Shown here in pieces: positions 1 to 4,865 of a DNA stretch of 6,351 nucleotides; the first letter of the stretch is position 1, and every line of letters begins with the position of its first letter. Below the pieces are notes generated by a model. The model did not search any database, had not been told where the DNA came from, and was given only the letters and a program-made list of their open reading frames with translations. Source of the stretch: Bryobacterales bacterium (lineage in GTDB: Bacteria > Cyanobacteriota > Vampirovibrionia > Obscuribacterales > Obscuribacteraceae); assembly GCA_903970295.1 (NCBI GenBank), contig CAJCHQ010000907.1:1-6351 (forward strand). The letters run 5' to 3'. Both the position numbers and the translations under genes were made by a program.

Positions 1-776
1 GCGTCCCGCACGCGGGGCCATAATTTCGAACCGGGCGAAGAATCGGAGGCAGCGTGAGCAGATTGAAAAGCCTGACTATCGCCCCAGAGAAACGCGACAG
101 TGACGACCAGTACTGGCAAACCAACCGCCATTTCTTTGCTGCCGATAGCCAGGATGAAGGCGATGACACCCACTATCATCAAGCGCTTCGAGCGCTTTTT
201 CAAGTGACTGAGAAAACAGCTAAAACTGAGCAAATAGAAACAGGCGGCAATGATATCTACTCGCCCCACGACCCAGGAAATGCTCTCCGCATGCAAAGGG
301 CTGACGGCAAAAAAAAGCGCCGCCAAGACGGCTGCCGCCGACGATCGCATTCGGCTCCATTCGCTGGTTAACTGACGCACGACTAGGTAGAACAAGGAGA
401 CAACGGCGACGAAATAAATCAGGTTGGTCAGGTAATAACCCCAGGCCTTGGCGTGGTACAAAAGCCAATCGTTAACCAAACTACACATCAGCCACGGGCG
501 ATAAACGTTCATCCCCGTAATCTGCATGTAGTTACCGGTGAAATTGCTCCAGAAGAGCCCGGGATCACCGTCGAAGATGCGCCTGACGTATGCTATTTGG
601 CAAAAATCGTCAGCGAGAAAGTAATTGCTGAGCGTACGACCGAAAGTGGCGCCCACAACCAGGGTGAGAAGAGCGATATGAAACCAGGGAGTCGTCAAAA
701 ACGGGGGCGACGGCGAAGTTTGAGCTTCGACGGTTAATTCGGTCGGCACATCCTTCTTGTCGGTTCGTCCTACCAA
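1..776 (-). CDS. GT-C membrane glycosyltransferase, TMTC/GT39-like (partial, C-terminus outside window)
   Basis: This reading frame is open from an in-frame stop at 825-827 to the left edge, giving 258 N-terminal residues. A hydrophobic segment (about 32-46) is followed by ADDF (55-58), the acidic loop expected after the first membrane helix of GT-C enzymes. Then come a YRPW motif (92-95), further membrane segments at about 112-134, 147-160, 172-190, 199-212 and 219-230, and the stretches SPLHAESISWVVGR (159-172) and GSKEMAVGLP (212-221). These match the conserved blocks of bacterial TMTC/DUF1736-like proteins, which use polyprenyl-phosphate-linked sugars outside the membrane. The acceptor is unknown. 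I chose the TTG at 774-776 because AGGAGAGGG (779-787) lies just upstream; a GTG at 747-749 is the alternative. No ATG lies near the start. Homologues often carry C-terminal TPRs, which would be outside this window. The gene is divergent from the GT4. Family assignment is fairly sure; the substrate is not. Confidence 0.85.
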   Translation of the reverse strand, partial: MVGRTDKKDVPTELTVEAQTSPSPPFLTTPWFHIALLTLVVGATFGRTLSNYFLADDFCQIAYVRRIFDGDPGLFWSNFTGNYMQITGMNVYRPWLMCSLVNDWLLYHAKAWGYYLTNLIYFVAVVSLFYLVVRQLTSEWSRMRSSAAAVLAALFFAVSPLHAESISWVVGRVDIIAACFYLLSFSCFLSHLKKRSKRLMIVGVIAFILAIGSKEMAVGLPVLVVTVAFLWGDSQAFQSAHAASDSSPGSKLWPRVRD

Positions 777-778
777 GG

Positions 779-787
779 CCCTCTCCT
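779..787 (-). promoter_or_regulatory. Ribosome binding site deciding a TTG start
   Basis: On the minus strand AGGAGAGGG is followed after two bases by TTG (774-776). The GGAG core is 6 bases from the start codon. This is the best Shine-Dalgarno match in front of the GT-C gene, and it favours the TTG over the downstream GTG at 747-749. Confidence 0.6.
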
Positions 788-847
788 GTCTGCCAGTTGC
801 TGTTGCCGGAAACGTCGATTGCGCCTATCTGCAAACCAGGCAAGATC

Positions 848-868
848 CAAGGCTGTATGATAGCCTTG
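848..868. promoter_or_regulatory. Inverted repeat with overlapping -10-like hexamers in a divergent promoter region
   Basis: CAAGGCT (848-854) and AGCCTTG (862-868) form a perfect 7-bp inverted repeat around a 7-base loop. The loop contains TATGAT on the plus strand (856-861). On the minus strand TATCAT is read at 857-862. Each matches the sigma70 -10 consensus at 5 of 6 positions. The site lies between the divergent GT-C and GT4 genes, 28 bases before the GT4 start. No convincing -35 box was found at the proper spacing for either hexamer. A direct repeat TGCCA-AAG-TGCCA follows immediately downstream. An operator or a divergent promoter is plausible but unproven. Confidence 0.35.
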
Positions 869-896
869 CCAAAGTGCCAACCAGAGCCAGGTTCGG

Positions 897-2345
897 ATGA
901 GAAGAGTTTTACTTACGGTGCATAAGTTTTTTCCGCAGCACCGCGCCGGCACAGAAGTTCTCACCCTCAAGGTGGCGCAAGATTTGCAGCGTCGCGGTTA
1001 TGAAGTACTGGTGGTGACGGCTAATCCGCCCGATCTCGATGCCAGACATCCGTCGGCAACCGCAACCTCCGATTATGTCTTCGAAGGGGTGCCCGTTCAT
1101 GTTATCGAAGAGTCACTGAGGCTGGGCGGATACACTTTCAGGCACGAATATGTGCACGCAGGCATTGCTCGTCATTTCGCGCAGGTTCTTAAGAACTTCG
1201 CACCAGATTTAGTGCACAGTTTTCACTGCCAGAACGTTTCAGCAAGTATTATCGACGTCGCTCTGGCAGCTAATCTCCCAGTTGTCTTTTCGGCAACTGA
1301 TTTCTGGTTTGTCTGTCCGGTAGTACAGCTGAAAAGGCCTGACGGTGCGTTATGTCGAGGACCGTCTCAATTGGCGAGCAACTGTTTGACTTGTTACACG
1401 CCCCAACTTTTCCCGCCTGCTGACCAAATGAAAGAGGCGATTGAGCGGAAATTGGGAGCGCTCGGACCGGCCTTCGCCCAGTTGCCAAAACCTCTCTCAA
1501 AGGCAGCGGTTTCCACGCTCAAAACTGCCTATGTCGCAGCCAAAATTCCTTCTGCCGTGAAAGCCACCGTTGAACGCCCCGGCGCCCTGCGCGAGCGGTT
1601 GAACCGAGTATCAAAAGTGATGGTGGCGACGAGATTGATGCAAGATATTTTTATCGAAAACGGCATTCGTCCTGAAATTATTCAGCATGTGCCATTCGGG
1701 TTGGACACACAACCACTTTTGCCTTTTCAGCAAAAAACAGCCGCGGATCACTTGCGGATTGGCTTTGTCGGCACAATCTTCGAACATAAGGGTCTCGACT
1801 TACTAATCAAAGCTTTCCAATCTTTACCGCATTCTCCGCCCGCGATCTTGCGCATTTATGGAGATATGCAGCAGTTTCCCGATTACGCACGGACAATCAG
1901 AGATCTGGTCGCGACAAATCCAGCCAAAGTCGAGCAAATAGAATTCGCTGGCACATTTCCTAACGGCGAACTTGGTGCGGTCTTGCAAAACTTGGATGTG
2001 CTGGTTGTACCTTCCCGCTGGTATGAAAACACGCCGCTTGTAATTCAGTCGGCGTTGACGACAAAAACACCCGTAGTCGCCACCGATTTGGGCGGTATGT
2101 CCGAGTTGATTCATCATGAATTCAACGGCCTCTTGTTCGAACTGAACAACCATCAGTCATTGGCTCAACAATTATCGAGACTCTTGTCGGAGAAAGGTTT
2201 ACTCGAAAGATTGATCAGCAATATCCTGCCAGAAAGGACAATCATTGCGATGGTCGACGATATCGAAGCTGTGTACGACTCACTCGACATTAATGACTGG
2301 CCGCATAAATGCAACTCATCAAAACACAAGCTGGCAGCAAACTGA
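897..2345 (+). CDS. GT4-family (GT-B fold) glycosyltransferase
   Basis: This 482-residue protein is a retaining glycosyltransferase expected to act at the cytoplasmic side with a nucleotide-sugar donor. The N-terminal acceptor domain starts with HKFFPQHRAGTE (9-20) and contains ATDFWFVCP (133-141). A four-cysteine pattern (C140, C153, C163, C166) follows, as in GT4 relatives bearing HDFWFLCP-type motifs. The C-terminal donor domain begins near 286 with RIGFVGTIFEHKGLDLLIKAF and contains PSRWYENTPLVIQ (372-384) and TDLGGMSELI (396-405). E377 is the first Glu of the EX7E motif, but the second position (385) is Ser. The ATG at 897 fits the family's usual N-terminus; its Shine-Dalgarno (AGG, 889-891) is weak. 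It is followed 36 bp later by an epimerase gene in the same direction, probably one operon. The sugar and acceptor cannot be told from sequence. Confidence 0.93.
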   Translation: MRRVLLTVHKFFPQHRAGTEVLTLKVAQDLQRRGYEVLVVTANPPDLDARHPSATATSDYVFEGVPVHVIEESLRLGGYTFRHEYVHAGIARHFAQVLKNFAPDLVHSFHCQNVSASIIDVALAANLPVVFSATDFWFVCPVVQLKRPDGALCRGPSQLASNCLTCYTPQLFPPADQMKEAIERKLGALGPAFAQLPKPLSKAAVSTLKTAYVAAKIPSAVKATVERPGALRERLNRVSKVMVATRLMQDIFIENGIRPEIIQHVPFGLDTQPLLPFQQKTAADHLRIGFVGTIFEHKGLDLLIKAFQSLPHSPPAILRIYGDMQQFPDYARTIRDLVATNPAKVEQIEFAGTFPNGELGAVLQNLDVLVVPSRWYENTPLVIQSALTTKTPVVATDLGGMSELIHHEFNGLLFELNNHQSLAQQLSRLLSEKGLLERLISNILPERTIIAMVDDIEAVYDSLDINDWPHKCNSSKHKLAAN

Positions 2346-2381
2346 AATCTGATATCATAGCCCGAGTCTAACAAGAAATTT

Positions 2382-3317
2382 ATGAAATCACTCGTAATCG
2401 GCGGCAACGGCTTCATCGGCGTACATCTGGTCAACGCGCTTCTCAAAGAGGGGCACGATGTTAGGGTTTTGGACCGCCTGCACCCGAGCCGCTTCCAGGA
2501 AGCGCACCCTAAAGTCGAATATGTAGTGGGCGATCTCGGCAATCACGGTGAAGTCGATGAAATCGTTAAAGACGTTCACTGTGTCTTTCATTTGGCCTAC
2601 ACAACCATTCCGCATACTTCGAACGAAGACCCCGTCTACGACGTTAGATCGAATGTCGTCGACACCGTTCAACTCTTGCAAGCTTGCAAAACAGCCGGCG
2701 TCAAGAAGGTCATTTTCATCTCTTCCGGCGGCACCGTATATGGTATCCCCCGGGAGACTCCGATTAAAGAAGATCACCCGACCGAGCCTATCTGCTCTTA
2801 TGGCATCACCAAGCTTGCCATCGAAAAATATCTGCATCTATTCCATCGTATCCATGGGCTCGATTATGTTGTCGCCCGCCTCTCCAACCCCTATGGCGAG
2901 ATGCAAAATCCCAATGCAAAGCAAGGCGCCGTTACCGTTTTCCTCGGCAATGTCGCCCACGGCAAGCCAATCACAATCTGGGGTGACGGCGAAGTCGTCC
3001 GCGACTACATCTACATTGGCGATGCGGTCGATGCACTTTTACAAGCCGCCCGCTACCAGGCTCCCGCCGACGGTCCACGACTCTTCAATATAGGCGCCGG
3101 CCAGGGCTTTTCGCTCAACCAGCTAGTCGAAGCCATGCGTGCAGTGGTCGATGTTAAAGTCGAAGTTCGCTATACCCCCTCACGCCCCGAGGATGTTCCA
3201 GCCAATGTTCTGGATATCACCCGCGCCAAAGAAGTCCTGGGGTGGGAACCTAAAGTTGATTTACATGAAGGCTTGTCAAGAACCTGGACTTGGTTAAAGT
3301 CTCTTCAACTAGCCTGA
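2382..3317 (+). CDS. NAD-dependent nucleotide-sugar epimerase (extended SDR, UDP-glucose 4-epimerase-like)
   Basis: This 311-residue protein has the normal length for an extended short-chain dehydrogenase that interconverts or modifies nucleotide sugars in the cytoplasm. The Rossmann motif GGNGFIG (7-13) is followed by D31 for the NAD ribose, GDL (50-52) and HLAY (70-73). SSGGTVYG (114-121) and Y140-x3-K144 form the catalytic region. RLSNPYG (166-172), RDYIYIGD (207-214) and LGWEP (286-290) are typical of GalE/WbpP-like epimerases. By my alignment the position of E. coli GalE Ser124 is Gly116 here, so S115 or T118 may take that role; I understand the SSGGTVYG variant to recur in this branch. 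The start at 2382 gives a canonical N-terminus, though the Shine-Dalgarno is poor (AAGAAA). It lies 36 bp after the GT4 gene, suggesting co-transcription. It could also be a dehydratase-like relative; 4-epimerase is the most likely call. Confidence 0.92.
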   Translation: MKSLVIGGNGFIGVHLVNALLKEGHDVRVLDRLHPSRFQEAHPKVEYVVGDLGNHGEVDEIVKDVHCVFHLAYTTIPHTSNEDPVYDVRSNVVDTVQLLQACKTAGVKKVIFISSGGTVYGIPRETPIKEDHPTEPICSYGITKLAIEKYLHLFHRIHGLDYVVARLSNPYGEMQNPNAKQGAVTVFLGNVAHGKPITIWGDGEVVRDYIYIGDAVDALLQAARYQAPADGPRLFNIGAGQGFSLNQLVEAMRAVVDVKVEVRYTPSRPEDVPANVLDITRAKEVLGWEPKVDLHEGLSRTWTWLKSLQLA

Positions 3318-3359
3318 AGACCCGTGTGGCTGTCGCTGCTCAGCCTCTTTTAGGGCTGG

Positions 3360-3459
3360 GTGCAATTTCTGCAAATTTCACCCGGAGAAATTTGTGCGTT
3401 TTCCGCCCGGTAAAAAACTGCAGATTTCTACTTGGGAGAAATTTGTACACTTTCCTCCC
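3360..3459. repeat. Two-copy tandem repeat (~50 bp) forming four consecutive hairpins
   Basis: Copy 1 (3360-3408) and copy 2 (3410-3459) align with scattered changes. Shared blocks are CTGCA at 3369 and 3418, then an ATTTC block, then GGAGAAATTTGT at 3384 and 3435. Each copy consists of two small inverted repeats in opposite orientation, so hairpins can form at 3358-3383 (11 bp, one mismatch), 3383-3405 (7 bp with one G-U), 3410-3431 (7 bp with one A-C mismatch, a G-U on the minus strand) and 3432-3461 (10 bp with one bulge). All four carry a GAAATTTG-like core, read on minus, plus, minus and plus in turn. Function is unknown; an extragenic palindromic element, a protein-binding array or a structured RNA are possible. 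Confidence 0.65.
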
Positions 3460-3492
3460 AACCCGACAGGCACCCACGTAACCGGCTCCCCA

Positions 3493-3515
3493 GGGCGGCG
3501 CGTCAGGGACCGCCC
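3493..3515. other. Short GC-rich hairpin
   Basis: GGGCGG (3493-3498) can pair with CCGCCC (3510-3515) around an 11-base loop. It could sit inside a larger stem formed by CTCCCC (3486-3491) and GGGGAG (3536-3541). That outer stem would compete with the long hairpin at 3536-3593. No T-run follows, so it is not an obvious intrinsic terminator. Confidence 0.4.
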
Positions 3516-3535
3516 GCCTCTCTAGCTGAAGCGCC

Positions 3536-3593
3536 GGGGAGGGTTTCGGTTTCTGGGGTTGGTGGGTCTAGCAAAAACCGGAAACCCTTCCCC
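3536..3593. other. Long imperfect hairpin (17 bp stem) with G-runs
   Basis: Three blocks pair in order: GGGGA (3536-3540) with TCCCC (3589-3593), GGGTTTC (3541-3547) with GAAACCC (3581-3587), and GGTTT (3548-3552) with AAACC (3575-3579). The only interruptions are single-base bulges at T3588 and G3580. The loop is 22 bases (3553-3574) and is itself G-rich. The left arm and loop contain four G-runs (3536-3539, 3541-3543, 3555-3558, 3564-3566) that could form a long-loop G-quadruplex. No poly-T tail follows, so ordinary Rho-independent termination is not well supported. Confidence 0.6.
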
Positions 3594-3663
3594 AGCAACC
3601 ATCTACGAAGACAGCCTCGGATCCAGTGACAGCCAAGCCCTGGGGACATTAGCAATTGCCAAG

Positions 3664-3692
3664 TTGACCGCCTCCATCATTCACGGGACAAT
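3664..3692 (+). promoter_or_regulatory. Putative sigma70-type promoter of the GT2 gene
   Basis: TTGACC (3664-3669) matches the -35 consensus at 5 of 6 positions. After a 17-base spacer, GACAAT (3687-3692) matches the -10 consensus at 4 of 6. The -10 box ends 34 bases before the GT2 ATG, leaving room for a short leader. If used, transcription would start downstream of the hairpin region, so the hairpins would not be part of this transcript. Confidence 0.45.
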
Positions 3693-3726
3693 TCTGAGGT
3701 TGCAAGGATTCAAATTCAAAGGCGTC

Positions 3727-4728
3727 ATGGCAATCGACATCTCGATCATCGTTGCGGTCTATAACGAAGACCCGCGCAACTTATTACTCTTGCTGGAGCG
3801 ACTCTGGAATAGTCTCTCGTCTCAGCATTTGACCTACGAGGTTTTGTTCGTCAATGATGGCAGCAAGGCCAAGACGAGCAAAGCCCTGAGGCAGATTGCG
3901 TCCGAGGTCGAGAATGTCAAGTTGCTCGAGCTATCGCGCAACTTCGGACAGCAGGCAGCCATATCGGCCGGTCTGGATTACGCAGAAGGTCAAGCGGTAG
4001 TCAATATAGATTCGGATTTACAAGATCCGCCCGAGCTGATTCCGGATATGGTCAAGTATTGGCGCGCCGGATACGACGTGGTCTATGCCCAAAGGGCCAC
4101 GCGTCGGGATCGAGTCGGGAAACAATTATCTGCTTATCTTTTTTATCGGCTGCTCGGCTCCCTGTCATCTGTGCAAATCCCGATGGACTCAGGCGACTTT
4201 CGCTTGATTGACCGGAAAGTAGCGGATCAGCTAAGAAACCTGCCGGAGAAAACAAGGTTTTTGAGAGGTCTGATTCCCTGGCTCGGTTTCAGACAGATTG
4301 GCATTCCGGTAAATCGAGATGCGCGCGGCATCGGCGAAACCAGCTATACCCTGCGCAAATTGTTTTCGCTGGCCATGGATGGATTGCTCTCGTTCAGCGT
4401 TGCGCCTCTGTATCTGGTGCCAATTATCGGTGTCGTTTTGCTAGCGGCAGGCAGTCTAGCCCTGGCTTTAGCGGCTGCCAACGTTTTTGTCACCGTCGAT
4501 CAAAAAACATTTCTTTTGTTGTCAGCCCTTGTCTTCGTCGCCGGATTGCAGATTTTCTGCACCGGAGTAGTAGCAGTGTATATATCGAAAGTGTTAGATG
4601 AAGCCAGAGCCCGTCCCACCTACATCGTCTCTCACAAGCTAGGCATGGGTTTCGCCCGCAGTGGCGAATTCGCGACTGAGCCAGGGAGACGTCTCAGTGA
4701 CAATGAGCTGAGCACGAGCAATCGGTAA
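3727..4728 (+). CDS. GtrB/DPM1-like GT2 polyprenyl-phosphate glycosyltransferase
   Basis: This 333-residue protein is a GT-A enzyme expected to transfer a sugar from a nucleotide donor to polyprenyl phosphate at the inner membrane face. It begins with ISIIVAVYNED (5-15), followed by FVNDGS (41-46), the metal-binding DSDLQDPPELI (95-105), DSGDFRL (154-160) and GIGETSYTLRKL (201-212), the block typical of GtrB-like proteins. Two membrane segments lie at about 222-252 and 262-287. The tail then carries YISKVLDEARARPTYIV (285-301), equivalent to the usual EYLGRIYDEVKGRP-type element. The ATG at 3727 is chosen because the family starts directly with the first beta strand; AAAGG (3718-3722) is a close-set Shine-Dalgarno. 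An earlier in-frame ATG at 3559 would add 56 residues of no family character. Its product could serve a GT-C transferase such as the one at the left edge. The sugar is unknown. Confidence 0.93.
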   Translation: MAIDISIIVAVYNEDPRNLLLLLERLWNSLSSQHLTYEVLFVNDGSKAKTSKALRQIASEVENVKLLELSRNFGQQAAISAGLDYAEGQAVVNIDSDLQDPPELIPDMVKYWRAGYDVVYAQRATRRDRVGKQLSAYLFYRLLGSLSSVQIPMDSGDFRLIDRKVADQLRNLPEKTRFLRGLIPWLGFRQIGIPVNRDARGIGETSYTLRKLFSLAMDGLLSFSVAPLYLVPIIGVVLLAAGSLALALAAANVFVTVDQKTFLLLSALVFVAGLQIFCTGVVAVYISKVLDEARARPTYIVSHKLGMGFARSGEFATEPGRRLSDNELSTSNR

Positions 4729-4781
4729 CTTGCCCAGATTCCCTCTAACCAAAAGAAGCCAACTTTGTTAGGATTGGCCGT

Positions 4782-4804
4782 AGCCATGAACAGATGGCTC
4801 TTTG
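4782..4804 (+). terminator. Weak possible intrinsic terminator after the GT2 gene
   Basis: AGCCAT (4782-4787) and ATGGCT (4794-4799) form a perfect 6-bp stem with a 6-base loop, followed by CTTT then G. The stem is short and the T-tract is poor, so termination would be inefficient. It lies 53 bases past the GT2 stop codon and before the next gene. The rest of the 4729-4865 gap shows only AT-rich stretches with -10-like hexamers (for example TACGAT at 4839-4844) and no matching -35 box. Confidence 0.3.
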
Positions 4805-4855
4805 CATGGTTCACATAGGCATCCCGGTCTGATACTTTTACGATATCTGATTGGC

Positions 4856-4865
4856 AGAGGTGACG
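4856..4865 (+). promoter_or_regulatory. Ribosome binding site of the PATAN-domain gene
   Basis: AGAGG (4856-4860), extended by TGA, lies 5 bases before the ATG at 4866. An in-frame GTG at 4860-4862 is an alternative start, but it would consume the Shine-Dalgarno, so the ATG is preferred. Confidence 0.55.

Larger units (their letters stand above)
3318..3726. other. 409-bp noncoding region rich in hairpins
   Basis: I find no credible protein gene or tRNA between the epimerase stop and the GT2 start. Short open frames here lack family similarity, ribosome binding sites and sensible codon use. In order, the region contains a weak 5-bp hairpin (CAGCC 3341-3345 with GGCTG 3354-3358), a tandem repeat with four hairpins, a GC-rich hairpin (GGGCGG 3493-3498 with CCGCCC 3510-3515), a long imperfect hairpin (3536-3593) and a promoter-like pair of boxes (3664-3692). 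The frame of the GT2 is open back to 3559, but the family's N-terminus begins at 3727. Confidence 0.7.

Noticed and set aside
54..371. Plus-strand open frame over the left-edge gene
   Set aside because: The minus strand encodes a continuous membrane protein with conserved GT-C motifs here; the plus frame is charged, low in complexity and has no similarity.
803..831. TTGCCG-17-TATCTG as a promoter for the GT4 gene
   Set aside because: The -10 match is only 3 of 6 and the -35 match 4 of 6, so it is no better than expected by chance in a spacer of this size.
2388..2837. 149-residue open frame on the minus strand inside the epimerase
   Set aside because: It is fully antisense to a clear SDR reading frame and shows no motif of its own.
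3360..3459. Possible short CRISPR array
   Set aside because: There are only two diverged copies, no unique spacer of regular length between conserved repeats, and no cas gene in the window.
3290..3629. Two small plus-strand frames (3290-3481 and 3432-3629) as possible small proteins
   Set aside because: They lack good ribosome binding sites. The first overlaps the end of the epimerase, and both run through the repeat and hairpin sequences, so their composition reflects the palindromes.
3559..3726. Upstream extension of the GT2 gene from an ATG at 3559, adding 56 residues
   Set aside because: The added residues have no family character and overlap the long hairpin's loop and right arm. GT2 proteins of this type start right at the ISIIVAVYNE strand, and a promoter-like element lies inside the extension.
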